Shown here: in pieces, positions 36,335 through 44,866 of the stretch | How the letters are laid out: each line of letters starts with the position of its first letter | How positions within the stretch are numbered: the stretch's first letter is position 1 | Notes under the pieces: generated by a model | The model's database searches: none | Told to the model about the DNA's origin: nothing | Seen by the model: only the letters and a program-made list of their open reading frames with translations | Translations under genes and position numbers: made by a program | NCBI RefSeq assembly: GCF_900163635.1 | Contig: NZ_FUID01000023.1 | Location: 1-64,000 of the forward strand | Source of the DNA: Leucobacter sp. 7(1) | Lineage (GTDB): Bacteria > Actinomycetota > Actinomycetes > Actinomycetales > Microbacteriaceae | DNA: 64,000 nt | Reading direction: 5' to 3'

Positions 36335-36369
36335 CCCTAGCGGGTGCCCGGTTGGGTCACCCGCTAGGG
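36335..36369 (-). terminator. intercistronic hairpin between LivK and LivH
   Basis: CCCTAGCGGGTG (36335-36346) and CACCCGCTAGGG (36358-36369) form a perfect 12-bp stem with an 11-base loop, 2 bases past the LivK stop. There is no T-run. Such hairpins commonly stabilise or partly terminate mRNA so that the binding protein is made in excess over the permease. Confidence 0.65.
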
Positions 36370-36371
36370 AA

Positions 36372-37529
36372 CTATTCAGTAATCACAGCGAACTTGCCGT
36401 CTTCGACCCGTTGGAACGTCAGTTCGCCGACTCGGTTGCCCTCGTCATCGAAGCTGATGTTCCCGGAGACTCCAGCAAAGTCCTTGGTACCTCGGATCGC
36501 TTCAGCGACCTCGGCTCGATCCGTTGACCCAGCGGACTCAATCGCGTCGGCAACGACATACGTTGCGTCGTAGGCGAGCGCGGCCCAGGAACTCGGTTCT
36601 TTGTCGTACTTCTTGCTGAAGCTCGACACAAACCCCGAGGACTCAGCTCGTGGATCGCTTGCAGAGAATGCTGCGTAGACCTCAACGCCTTCCGCGTTCT
36701 CGCCCGCGAGGTCGATGAACAGGGGGCTTGCCGCGCCATCGGAGGCAAAGATCGGAAGGTCTGATCCTGCATCACGGATCTGGGTCACGATCTTGCCGGC
36801 TTCGGTGTAGAACCCTCCAATGAACACTGCATCGGGGTTGCCCTTGAGCGCCGTATCAACCGTGCTGCCAAAGTTGACGGTCCCGAGTTGGTAGGCCTGT
36901 GAGCTTGTAACCTCACCCCCGGCCTCCTCGATTCCTGCGGTGAAAGCGTCCGCGACTCCCTTGCCGTAATCATCCTGCTGGTACAGGACCGCAACCTTCT
37001 TCACCCCGCGGTTTTCTGAGACGAATTTGGCCGCTTCAGCACCTTGATATGCGTCGGTGAAAACCGTGCGGAAAAACACGTCGCTTGCCCCGCTGAGTTC
37101 GGGCGATGTTACTGCGGACGCGACAACGGGCAGCCCGCACTGCGTGTAGATCGGCAAACCCGACAGTGCGACGCTGGAGAAGCTGAATCCCAGCACGGCT
37201 GGCACATTGGCGTCGTCACAGAGTTCCTGTGCAATCACCGGTCCATTCGCGGGCTTCCCCTCGTCGTCGATCACTTCGGTGGAGAGGTCTCGGCCAAGCA
37301 CTCCGCCGTCGGCATTGATCTCTTCAATGGCAAGGTCGATACCCTCGCGCATTTCCAGACCGTAGCTGGCAAAGTCGCCCGAGAGCGTCGCCGTGTACCC
37401 CAGTGGGATCGCGCCTTCTGGGGCTTCGCCGCCTTCGCCGCCGTCTCCGCCACCGGAGGAGCACGCACTCAGTACAAGCAGTGCAGCTCCCGCGGCGAGC
37501 GCAAGACCGGCGGTCTTCCTACTTCCCAT
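36372..37529 (-). CDS. livK: LivK-type substrate-binding lipoprotein
   Basis: This 385-residue exported lipoprotein has the signal sequence GLALAAGAALLVLSACSSGGG, with lipobox LSAC, followed by a Gly/Glu-rich linker. The mature protein follows the type I periplasmic-binding fold of LivK: LGYTATLSGDFASYGLEMREGIDLAIEEINADGGVLG, then PVVASAVTSPEL and VAVLYQQDDYGKGVADAF. The ATG at 37529 is favoured by GGCGGA about 10 bases upstream. It follows RidA by 25 bases and feeds LivH/LivM. Confidence 0.9.
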   Translation of the reverse strand: MGSRKTAGLALAAGAALLVLSACSSGGGDGGEGGEAPEGAIPLGYTATLSGDFASYGLEMREGIDLAIEEINADGGVLGRDLSTEVIDDEGKPANGPVIAQELCDDANVPAVLGFSFSSVALSGLPIYTQCGLPVVASAVTSPELSGASDVFFRTVFTDAYQGAEAAKFVSENRGVKKVAVLYQQDDYGKGVADAFTAGIEEAGGEVTSSQAYQLGTVNFGSTVDTALKGNPDAVFIGGFYTEAGKIVTQIRDAGSDLPIFASDGAASPLFIDLAGENAEGVEVYAAFSASDPRAESSGFVSSFSKKYDKEPSSWAALAYDATYVVADAIESAGSTDRAEVAEAIRGTKDFAGVSGNISFDDEGNRVGELTFQRVEDGKFAVITE

Positions 37530-37554
37530 GATGATCACGTCCGCCGGTGATCGA

Positions 37555-38055
37555 TCAGTCGATCGTCTCGATTGTCATCCAGTTCTCGAAGCAGTGGTTC
37601 GCTGCGAGAGAGGTGACGCCGATCGTTGCGCGGCCGCCGAGACCAGCTTCGTCTCCGAAGACATCTCGGAACAGATCCGTCGCTCCCGACGAAACCAGGT
37701 TGACATCAACGAAGTCGGGCGCGGAGACGACGAAGTTCAGAGAGTTCACGAGACACTTCACGTTGTCGAGCGATCCCAGAGCAAGTCGCATGGTACCGAG
37801 GCAGTTCAGCGCGGTTCGGCGAGCCGCCTGGTAGCCCTCTTCAATCGTCACCTCGGCACCCAGGCGACCTGCGTGAATCGGCTGACCGTTCTTGCCGAGC
37901 GCGTCTTCGACGTGCCCTGAGATGAACAAGAGGTTTCCGGTCTTATGGAAAGCCTTCATCGAACCATAGAAGGTTCCGTGGTAGCCGCCCTGCGTGTAGT
38001 CGGGGATCTCAAGACCAAGCTCTGCGACACGGGCTTCAAACGAAACAGACACCAT
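37555..38055 (-). CDS. RidA family protein, first gene of the Liv/GGT operon
   Basis: This 166-residue RidA/YjgF-type protein has LLFISGHVEDA near residue 43, ALNCLGTMRLALGSLDNVKCLVNSLNFVVSAPDFVDVN, and GGRATIGVTSLAANHCFENWMTIE at the C-terminus with the conserved arginine. It differs clearly from the RidA at 52-528. AAGGAG lies just upstream; ATG 38055 or GTG 38052 could be used. As the leading gene behind a GntR-type operator it may clear reactive imines made from the imported amino compound, or act as a deaminase; neither is proven. Confidence 0.85.
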   Translation of the reverse strand: MVSVSFEARVAELGLEIPDYTQGGYHGTFYGSMKAFHKTGNLLFISGHVEDALGKNGQPIHAGRLGAEVTIEEGYQAARRTALNCLGTMRLALGSLDNVKCLVNSLNFVVSAPDFVDVNLVSSGATDLFRDVFGDEAGLGGRATIGVTSLAANHCFENWMTIETID

Positions 38056-38110
38056 TATCTCCTTCATACATCTCTACGTTGAGTGTTGTACATCGGTTCG
38101 CTTTAGCCAG

Positions 38111-38123
38111 TTGGTCTGACCAA
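38111..38123. promoter_or_regulatory. FadR-type operator before the Liv/GGT operon
   Basis: TTGGTCTGACCAA is a perfect 13-bp palindrome containing TGGTnnnACCA, the kind of site used by FadR-subfamily GntR regulators. It lies 56 bases upstream of the RidA start, where a repressor could block the operon promoter. The operon encodes a FadR-type regulator, the natural candidate to bind here. Confidence 0.6.
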
Positions 38124-38217
38124 ATGACCGACTGATGATGATGCTAGCAATCAGGCTCCGCCAAGGGAAGTGTTTTCAAAGCGAAAGATCTTCGCCGGAA
38201 TATTGTTGGGTCTCAAC

Positions 38218-38259
38218 AACACCGAAGCCCGGACGCAACTGCGTCCGGGCTTCGGTGTT
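38218..38259 (-). terminator. terminator after pyrE
   Basis: AACACCGAAGCCCGGACGC (38218-38236) pairs perfectly with its complement at 38241-38259, a 19-bp stem with a 4-base loop, starting 29 bases past the pyrE stop. On the minus strand it ends in GTGTTGTTG. It isolates pyrE from the Liv/GGT operon downstream. Confidence 0.8.
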
Positions 38260-38287
38260 CATGGGCGGCGTTGCCGCGTCTCACGAG

Positions 38288-38842
38288 TTACTGCGGCAGC
38301 AGCCCGAGATCGTCGAGGCCGATTGCGTACCGGTACTCGTAGCCTGCCGCTTCGATCCGCTCGCGCGCGGGAGCCTGACGGTCGACAACCACGGCGACCG
38401 CCGCGACAATCGCGCCGACCTTCTCGAGCGCTTCGATCGCCTGCAGCGGGGAACCGCCCGTTGTCGAGGTATCCTCAACCACGATCACGCGCTTACCCTC
38501 AAGGTCCGGGCCCTCGACCTGGCGGCCACGGCCGTGGTCTTTCGGAGCCTTCCGCACCACAAACGAGTCGTAGACCTCACCACGGGCTACGCCCTGATGC
38601 ATGATCGCCGAGGCGATCGGGTCCGCACCCATCGTGAGACCGCCGACGGCGACAACGCCATCCACATCGGCGATCAGGTCGAGCATGACCTGACCGATCA
38701 GGGGTGCCGCACGGTGGTCCAGGCTCAGCTTGCGAAGGTCGATGTAGTACGTCGCCTTTTTGCCGCTCGTGAGCGTGAAGTCGCCGTGAAACACGGCCTC
38801 GCTGGTGATGAGGTCGATGAGCTGTTCGCGCGCGGTCGTCAT
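38288..38842 (-). CDS. pyrE: orotate phosphoribosyltransferase
   Basis: This 184-residue cytoplasmic enzyme makes orotidine 5'-phosphate from orotate and PRPP in de novo pyrimidine synthesis. The PRPP-binding motif VIVVEDTSTTGGS is near residue 120. FHGDFTLTSGKKATYYIDLRKLSLD near the N-terminus and the RKAPKDHGRGRQVEG catalytic loop are typical of PyrE. The length fits the short bacterial class. It follows the LysA-like gene by 17 bases and is probably co-transcribed, although no metabolic link is obvious. Confidence 0.95.
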   Translation of the reverse strand: MTTAREQLIDLITSEAVFHGDFTLTSGKKATYYIDLRKLSLDHRAAPLIGQVMLDLIADVDGVVAVGGLTMGADPIASAIMHQGVARGEVYDSFVVRKAPKDHGRGRQVEGPDLEGKRVIVVEDTSTTGGSPLQAIEALEKVGAIVAAVAVVVDRQAPARERIEAAGYEYRYAIGLDDLGLLPQ

Positions 38843-38859
38843 GCCCGCAATTCTACCCG

Positions 38860-40194
38860 TCAGCTCGCGTCAGCCTCGCGAGCGGCCTCGATAGCGGGAG
38901 CGTGCAGGCGGAGCAGATCTTCGTAGGTCTCACGGCGGGCCACCACACGGGCGTCACCGTCCGCGACGAACACGATCGCGGGACGCAGGGCACCGTTGTA
39001 GTTGTTCGCGAGCGTGTACGAGTACGCACCGGTGGTAGCAAGCACCACGAGGTCCCCCACGCGAGCCGCTGGCAACTCCGCACCGTCAACGAGGAGATCG
39101 CCGGATTCGCACTGCCGGCCCACGAGCTGCACGTTTTCCTCCCACGGCTCCGTGACGCGGTTCGCGAGCACAGCTTCAAAGCGCTGGTCCGTGAGCGCCA
39201 CGTCGAGCATGTCCGCCATGCCGCCGTTCACTGCGACGAAGGTGTCGCCTGTGTGCTTCACGGAGAGCACGTCGTACAGGGTGACACCCGCACGAGCCAC
39301 GATCGAGCGGCCCGGCTCGATCATGATCCGGGCACCCTCAGGCAGGTGCTCGCGCGCAGCCGCAACGATCGCATCCAGGTACGCATCCACCGAGGGAGCA
39401 TCGTCAGCATAGGTGTACTTCACGCCGAGGCCACCTCCGACGTCGTAGGTGCGGAAGGTGCCCGCGGTTGAAATTTTCTCCACGGCCTGAGCAAACTGGG
39501 CGGTGTTGAGGATCTGTGAACCGATGTGGAGGTGCACGCCCTCGAAGTCCATCAGCGGGTGCGCGTTCATGCGCTCGATCGCCCGCAGCGCCTGGTCCAT
39601 CGGGAGACCGAACTTCGACTTGTCGCCGCCGGTCGCCTGGGAAGCATGGGTTTCAGCTTCAACTCCGGGAATGACCCGTAGGAGCAGCGCCTGCGGCTTC
39701 GTGAGGAGTCGCTCCAAGCGGTCCAACTCATCCTCGTTGTCAACGATGATCGCACCGATGCCAGCCTCCAGCGCCATCTGCAACTCGGCGTCCGACTTCG
39801 CATTGCCGTGGAAGTGGAGTTTCGCCGGGTTCACTCCTGCGGCGAGCGCAAGCTGGAGTTCCCCACCGCCCGCGATATCAACGGAAAGGCCTTCCTCGTG
39901 GGCAAGTCGATACATGCCCACGATGGGGAGCGACTTCGAGGCGAACAGCACCTCGGAGTTCGGCCAGCGCTCCGCGAGGCCATCAACGAAGCGCCGGATC
40001 TGGCGGCGAAGACCTGCCTCATCGAAGATGTGCAGTGGTGTGCCGTATCGGGCGGCGAGCTCCGTGACGGAAACACCACCGATTGTCAACACACCCTGTG
40101 CGTCGACTCCGGATTCTTCCGGGAGCACGTCCCACAGCTCGCCCAGTCGGGTTCCCTCGGGTGCGGGCTGCGTTGCGGGGGTGTTCTGGGCCAT
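38860..40194 (-). CDS. LysA-like PLP decarboxylase with an altered substrate site
   Basis: This 444-residue fold-III PLP enzyme resembles diaminopimelate decarboxylase: Lys87 in FASKS for PLP, HLHIGSQ near 221, DVGGGLG near 251, IEPGRSIVA near 292, CESGD at 362-366, and YN at 399-400. At the segment where LysA reads DGGMxDNPRPALY, this protein reads NGGMADMLDVALT (323-335). The arginine and tyrosine that hold the substrate carboxylate in LysA are therefore Asp331 and Thr335. It may use a different amino acid, so I give no symbol. The ATG at 40194 has GAGGAG 6 bases upstream. It is divergent from a PucR regulator and upstream of pyrE. Confidence 0.8.
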   Translation of the reverse strand: MAQNTPATQPAPEGTRLGELWDVLPEESGVDAQGVLTIGGVSVTELAARYGTPLHIFDEAGLRRQIRRFVDGLAERWPNSEVLFASKSLPIVGMYRLAHEEGLSVDIAGGGELQLALAAGVNPAKLHFHGNAKSDAELQMALEAGIGAIIVDNEDELDRLERLLTKPQALLLRVIPGVEAETHASQATGGDKSKFGLPMDQALRAIERMNAHPLMDFEGVHLHIGSQILNTAQFAQAVEKISTAGTFRTYDVGGGLGVKYTYADDAPSVDAYLDAIVAAAREHLPEGARIMIEPGRSIVARAGVTLYDVLSVKHTGDTFVAVNGGMADMLDVALTDQRFEAVLANRVTEPWEENVQLVGRQCESGDLLVDGAELPAARVGDLVVLATTGAYSYTLANNYNGALRPAIVFVADGDARVVARRETYEDLLRLHAPAIEAAREADAS

Positions 40195-40254
40195 AGTGCT
40201 CTCCTCGATCGTGATGCGTCGCTTCCAGCCTAGGGAACAACCGGCCGTTCTACA

Positions 40255-40302
40255 TTGGAGTTTTCCTATATATTGGACGCATGGAGTCCAAGAATTCTCC
40301 AA
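40255..40302. promoter_or_regulatory. start-site operator cluster of PucR gene 1
   Basis: TTGGAGTTTTCC begins 26 bases before the ATG at 40281. TATATT (40269-40274) is a -10 box 6 bases before the ATG. TTGGAC (40273-40278) and GTCCAA (40286-40291) form an inverted repeat around the start codon, and CTCCAA at 40297-40302 mirrors the upstream TTGGAG. This looks like an autoregulatory site on a leaderless promoter. Confidence 0.5.
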
Positions 40303-41969
40303 TCTCATCGGGGCTTGCGCCGGTGTCTGACGCGGTCACCCTCGGCGATGTCCTCGCGGCGGTCGGGCACGATACCGTCACCCCGCTCGGGGCCTTCGAT
40401 CCGGCGCAGCACATCTCAGGATCCGAGTTCTACGACGCTGTTGACGGCTTCCCCGCGGAACCCGGCATGATGCTCCTCGCGCCCTCCGCCGGGCAGCTCT
40501 CGGTTGCGGAGCTCGGGGAGCTCACTGCTGCTGCGGGGTACCACGGGGCGAGCGCCCTGGCCCTCAAATGCTCGGACACGGAGGTTCCCTCCCTGGCTGC
40601 CCTCGCTGCGGTGAGCGGTGTCCCGATCCTTCGCGTGGCGGATCGGGTGAGCTGGCGGATCTTTGACGCGGCAGTAACTCAGGCATTCGGCGGGCTGGAC
40701 CAACACGGGGGCGCTCATCGCGACCACCGATCTGAACCGCTCTTTGCACTCGCCAACGAGCTCGCGGCGGCCTTTGGCGGATCCGTTGCCATCGAAGACC
40801 TCAGTCGTCGGATCATCGCCTACTCCGCCATCCCGGGGCAGCTCATTGACGGGCTCCGCACGCAGGGAATCCTCACTCGCCGCGTCCCCGACTCCCCGCT
40901 CAATGACGACCAGTACCGCACCGTGCTCCGCACCGACGGACCAGTCGTGTACCCGCAGCAGGATGATGATGCGCCACGCGTTGCGATGGGGATCACGGCG
41001 GGCACGCTCCCCCTGGGCACGATCTGGATCATCACCGCACAACCGGACTCCACGCTCACTCCCGAGCAGGATGCTCGTGTGCGGGCCGCGGCCACCGTAG
41101 CAGCCGGGCACATGCTGGATGATCTGCGAACCCGTCAAGGGAGCCAGCTGCCTCGTGAAGAACGGTTGCGCACGATCCTCGCGGGGACAAACGTCACCGG
41201 TTCCGAGTTTGCCGAGCTCGGGCTCCCCGAGGACCGGGGGGCCACCGTACTTGCGTTCGCCGTTGAAGGGGACCGTGGGCCGCTCGCGCTCGCGCAGCTC
41301 CGCTCAGCCGTCGCCCGCCACCTGGCGCTTCGGCACCCCGAAACGGTGACCGCGATTCGCGACCGCACCACCTACGCCGTCCTCGCCCGCGACGAGCGGG
41401 AGAATCCCTCGTCGCTCATCGTGCCGCTGCTCCCTCTCCTTGACAGGCTGATCGGGCCGGGCACCCGGGTCGCGATCCCCGGCACCGCACACCGTCCGGG
41501 CGACGTCGCCGAACTGCGCCAGCTCGCCGAACGGCTCCTCGCGACCGCCGCGCGCGCCGGCGCTGAGCTGACCGAACGCATCGTGACACTCCCGGCGCTG
41601 CGCTCCCGGCTGCTGCTGGAACGCGTCGCGAGCGTACTCGATGACGCACCAGAACTCGCCGCCCCCGAGATCCCTCGTCTGTGCGCCGACGAGCCCAGCT
41701 ACGCTGCCACGGTACTCGCCTGGTGCGAGCACTCCGGCAATGTCGCCCGCACTGCGCGGGAACTCGGCGTACACGAGAACACAGTTCGCCACAGGATCCG
41801 TCAGGCCGAAGACGCATTCGCCGTGCCACTACACTCCAGCGACGATCGGCTCACGACGTGGCTGCAGCTCCGGATCGAGTTCGCTGACGGCGTGCCGCAC
41901 CACAGGAATGCTACGGCCCGCACAGCGTTGTCTCCAGAGGTGCGGCACACAGGAGACCACAACGCGTAG
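40281..41969 (+). CDS. PucR/CdaR family transcriptional regulator 1
   Basis: This 562-residue regulator has a PucR N-terminal domain (about 20-150), a central GAF-like region (about 155-290), and a C-terminal PucR helix-turn-helix with the hallmark WCEHSGNVARTARELGVHENTVRHRIRQAE near 495-525. Family members respond to purines, amino acids or sugar acids and often control divergent genes. Here the divergent gene is the LysA-like decarboxylase. It is a close relative of the regulator at 50175-51779 (shared VEIEDL..R.IAYS..PGQLID.LRTQGIL.RRVPD type block). The ATG is fixed by homology and by a -10 box directly upstream. Confidence 0.9.
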   Translation: MESKNSPISSGLAPVSDAVTLGDVLAAVGHDTVTPLGAFDPAQHISGSEFYDAVDGFPAEPGMMLLAPSAGQLSVAELGELTAAAGYHGASALALKCSDTEVPSLAALAAVSGVPILRVADRVSWRIFDAAVTQAFGGLDQHGGAHRDHRSEPLFALANELAAAFGGSVAIEDLSRRIIAYSAIPGQLIDGLRTQGILTRRVPDSPLNDDQYRTVLRTDGPVVYPQQDDDAPRVAMGITAGTLPLGTIWIITAQPDSTLTPEQDARVRAAATVAAGHMLDDLRTRQGSQLPREERLRTILAGTNVTGSEFAELGLPEDRGATVLAFAVEGDRGPLALAQLRSAVARHLALRHPETVTAIRDRTTYAVLARDERENPSSLIVPLLPLLDRLIGPGTRVAIPGTAHRPGDVAELRQLAERLLATAARAGAELTERIVTLPALRSRLLLERVASVLDDAPELAAPEIPRLCADEPSYAATVLAWCEHSGNVARTARELGVHENTVRHRIRQAEDAFAVPLHSSDDRLTTWLQLRIEFADGVPHHRNATARTALSPEVRHTGDHNA

Positions 41970-41997
41970 GCTGCACACCAGAACGAAGGGGGACCGG

Positions 41998-42810
41998 ATG
42001 AACCAGGTCGCAGAGCTCGCCGCACTATTCAGGGAGGGGCCCGTGGCGGTCCTCACCGGTGCCGGCATCAGCACAGATTCCGGCATCCCGGACTATCGCG
42101 GGGCCGGGACGCCGCCGCGCACCCCCATGAGCATCGCGCAGTTCACCGAGGATCCCGCATACCGGCAGCGGTTCTGGGCCGGCGCGCGCGTGGGAGCGGA
42201 CCCGCTCCACACAATCTCCCCTAATCCGGGGCACCTGGCCCTCGCGCGCCTCGAAGCCGCAGGCCATGTGGACGGCGTGATCACCCAGAACGTCGACGGA
42301 CTGCACCGCAAAGCGGGATCCCGCACCGTCGTTGAGCTGCACGGCAGTGGCTCCGCGATCCGCTGTGTCGACTGCGCGGCCAGGTGGACGCGCGCCGAAG
42401 TGCTGCACTGGTTCGACGTCGCCAACCCCGGCTACGCCGAGGCGCAGGCCGGGGCACCTCTGAATCCCGACGGAGATGCGGAGGTGGGCGATCTCGCGGG
42501 TGTTCGTGTGCCGCGGTGCCCCGCCTGCGGGGGCATGCTGCGCCCCGACGTCGTCTATTTCGGCGAAGTGGTGCCGAGCCCCGTTTTCGCGCAGGCCGAA
42601 AAACTCGTGAATGAGGCGAGCGCACTCCTGTTCGCGGGGACCTCGCTCGCCGTGAACACCGGTGTGCGCCTGCTGCACCGCGCTGAGCGGCGCGGGATCC
42701 CGGTCGCCGTGATCAACCGCGGCCCTACGGCCGCCGATTCCCGGGCAGCCGTGCGCATCGAGGGCGGCACCAGCGAGTACCTCAGCGAACTCGCCGAGCT
42801 GCTGGACTAG
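41998..42810 (+). CDS. Sir2-family NAD-dependent protein deacylase (sirtuin)
   Basis: This 270-residue sirtuin has AVLTGAGISTDSGIPDYRG near residue 20, VITQNVDGLHRKAG near 95, the catalytic histidine in VVELHGS, zinc cysteines CVDC and CPAC, and LFAGTSLAVNTG followed by VAVINRGPT for NAD. It removes acyl groups from lysines and makes nicotinamide. About 55 residues separate the two cysteine pairs, a rather long zinc-domain loop. GAAGGGGGA precedes the ATG at 41998. It follows PucR 1 by 28 bases and may be in its transcript. The target proteins are unknown. Confidence 0.9.
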   Translation: MNQVAELAALFREGPVAVLTGAGISTDSGIPDYRGAGTPPRTPMSIAQFTEDPAYRQRFWAGARVGADPLHTISPNPGHLALARLEAAGHVDGVITQNVDGLHRKAGSRTVVELHGSGSAIRCVDCAARWTRAEVLHWFDVANPGYAEAQAGAPLNPDGDAEVGDLAGVRVPRCPACGGMLRPDVVYFGEVVPSPVFAQAEKLVNEASALLFAGTSLAVNTGVRLLHRAERRGIPVAVINRGPTAADSRAAVRIEGGTSEYLSELAELLD

Positions 42811-42822
42811 CCACTCACGTTC

Positions 42823-43860
42823 CTACAACGCACCGGTGAGCGCCATGACGCCCAGCGTGGTGGCGGCGACGAGGGTGGAGAGAATGCCGCCCAGGATCAA
42901 CGGGCGTAGGCCGGCGGAGTGGATCGCACGCAGATCCGTTGACATTCCGATCCCAGCAAGCGCGGTCGCTACGAGGAACACGCTGATCTGCGTCAGGATG
43001 TCTGCAGAAGCCGGGGCAACCGCCCCCAGACTGGTAAGCGTTGCAACAACGAGGAATCCGATCAAGAACCAGGGCACAAGCTTCAGGACACGGGCGGGGG
43101 TCATGCGTTCGGCGGTGCCAGATCGACGCCCCTCCATGACCGCGAGACCGACACTGATCGGGATGATCATGAGCGTCCGGACGAGTTTCACAACGACCGC
43201 GAAACCGAGTGCTGAGGCGCTGAACACGCTCGCGGCAGCGACCACCGAACTCGTGTCGTTTACCGCGGTGCCCGCGAACAGTCCGAACGCGTGAGGATTC
43301 ATCCCGAGCGCGTGCCCCAGTGCTGGGAACAGGAGCACCGCGAGAATGTTGAAGAGGAACACAGTCGAAATGGCGTAGGCGATATCCGCGCTTTTCGCCC
43401 GGATGACGGGTGAGATTGCGGCGATCGCCGAGGCTCCGCAGATCCCGGTTCCCACGCCGACAAGTACGCGCAGGTCACGGTCAACGCCGAGGGCCCGGCC
43501 GATGATCCATGCACCCAATAGGCACACAGTCAGTGACGAGAGCATGACGGGCAGCGACTCAAGCCCGACGCTGACGATACTCGCGAGCGAAAGCTGCGCG
43601 CCGAGCAGCACCACCGCACACTGCAGCACGAACTTACTCGCATAGCTGATTCCCGGAGCCAGCCCCGCGCTCGGCCTCCGCAGCAGGGAGACAAGCACGC
43701 CCATCACGACAGCCGGGATCGCCGAACCCACAAGCGGAACGAACCCGCCGATCACGGTTGCGACGGCGGCAATCGCCGCGCAGAGCAGCGTGCCCGGGAG
43801 CACCTCGATACCGCGGGCGGCAAGGCGATGGGGCAGGGTGGGCAGGGGTGCGACCTTCAT
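42823..43860 (-). CDS. YeiH/UPF0324 family putative sulfate or anion exporter
   Basis: This 345-residue membrane protein has about ten hydrophobic segments. Family signatures are VLQCAVVLLGAQLSLASIVSVG, VGVGTGICGASAIAAISPVI and FLFNILAVLLFPALGHALGM with GLFAGTAVNDTSSVVAAA. The start at 43860 is preceded by a weak GGAAGC. Homologues (YeiH in E. coli) lie next to a LysR gene, as here. The transported ion is not established, although sulfate or sulfite has been proposed for the family. Confidence 0.85.
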   Translation of the reverse strand: MKVAPLPTLPHRLAARGIEVLPGTLLCAAIAAVATVIGGFVPLVGSAIPAVVMGVLVSLLRRPSAGLAPGISYASKFVLQCAVVLLGAQLSLASIVSVGLESLPVMLSSLTVCLLGAWIIGRALGVDRDLRVLVGVGTGICGASAIAAISPVIRAKSADIAYAISTVFLFNILAVLLFPALGHALGMNPHAFGLFAGTAVNDTSSVVAAASVFSASALGFAVVVKLVRTLMIIPISVGLAVMEGRRSGTAERMTPARVLKLVPWFLIGFLVVATLTSLGAVAPASADILTQISVFLVATALAGIGMSTDLRAIHSAGLRPLILGGILSTLVAATTLGVMALTGAL

Positions 43861-43942
43861 GCTTCCAGTGTGTCGCGTCCCGGCACACTCGCGGAACGGG
43901 TACCTCGTGAGGGGATCCAATCTAGGGTTGTATCCTGTGTGC

Positions 43943-44866
43943 ATGCGTTCCCCGGACCTCTCTGACCTCCGCTGCTTCGAGGCGGCGCTGCGACTCGGCA
44001 GTCTGTCCGCTGCAGCACGAGAACTCGGCGTCACCCAGCAGGCGGTTTCCGCCAGACTGCGCGGCCTGGAGCGCCTCACGGGCGGCCCGCTTGTACACCG
44101 CTCCCCCGCTGGGGTAACCGCTACGCCGGACGGCGACGCGGTCCTCGCCTGGGCACGAGAAGTCCTCGACGCGGCGGCACGCCTCGACGAGGGAATCGCC
44201 AGCCTCGCGGGCGGCACCCGGCGAACCCTCCGCATCGGCGCGAGCCAAACCATCGCCGCGCACCGGTTGCCCAGCTGGCTCCTTGAGCTCCGGCGGGCGC
44301 AGCTGGATCGGGGCATGGACCCGAGTGACATCGCGTTGCGCACCGCGAACAGCACCGAGGTCGTGGCCGCGGTCCGGGCCGGCGAGCTGGACCTCGGCTT
44401 CATCGAGACGCCCGACGCCCCGCCGGGCCTCGGGAGCGCAGTGGTGGGGCAGGATCAGATGGTCGTCGCGATCGCCCCGGAGCACCCCTGGGCGAGCCTC
44501 ACGTCCGTGCCGCTCGCGGAAATTGCAGCCACGCCACTTGTCACCCGCGAGGCGGGCAGCGGAACCCGCGCGGTCCTCGACACCACAATCGCCGCACACG
44601 TGGCGCACCCCGCACACCAGCCCGCACTTGTCCTCGCGACCGAGGCCGCCGTGCGCAGCGCCGTCGCGCAGGGGGTCGCCCCCGCGGTGCTCAGCGAACT
44701 CACTGTGCGCGACGACGTGCGGCTCGGGCGCATCGTGGCACGCCCCCTCGGCCCAGAGCCGCTTCTTCGCCCGTTCACTGCGGTGTGGCGCGGTGGGCCG
44801 GGCGATCTGAGCGGCACTCGGCGCGAACTCGTGGCCCTTGCTGCCCGCGGCCGGGCGGACTCCTGA
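43943..44866 (+). CDS. LysR family transcriptional regulator
   Basis: This 307-residue LysR-type regulator has an N-terminal winged HTH (LRCFEAALRLGSLSAAARELGVTQQAVSARLRGLERLTG, about 8-47) and a C-terminal effector-binding domain with two alpha/beta lobes (about 92-300). TATCCT ends 6 bases before the ATG, with no ribosome-binding site, so the gene is probably leaderless. It is divergent from the YeiH-type exporter and most likely controls it, like the YeiE-YeiH pair of enterobacteria. The effector is unknown. Confidence 0.9.
   Translation: MRSPDLSDLRCFEAALRLGSLSAAARELGVTQQAVSARLRGLERLTGGPLVHRSPAGVTATPDGDAVLAWAREVLDAAARLDEGIASLAGGTRRTLRIGASQTIAAHRLPSWLLELRRAQLDRGMDPSDIALRTANSTEVVAAVRAGELDLGFIETPDAPPGLGSAVVGQDQMVVAIAPEHPWASLTSVPLAEIAATPLVTREAGSGTRAVLDTTIAAHVAHPAHQPALVLATEAAVRSAVAQGVAPAVLSELTVRDDVRLGRIVARPLGPEPLLRPFTAVWRGGPGDLSGTRRELVALAARGRADS

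Noticed and set aside
38056-38287. Riboswitch before the RidA-Liv operon
   Set aside because: The region has the GntR-type palindrome and the pyrE terminator, but no conserved riboswitch core that I recognise.
42823-44403. Extension of the YeiH-type gene to 526 codons
   Set aside because: The extra N-terminal part overlaps the LysR gene in antisense and shows no homology-like pattern; the 345-residue version starting at 43860 fits the family length.
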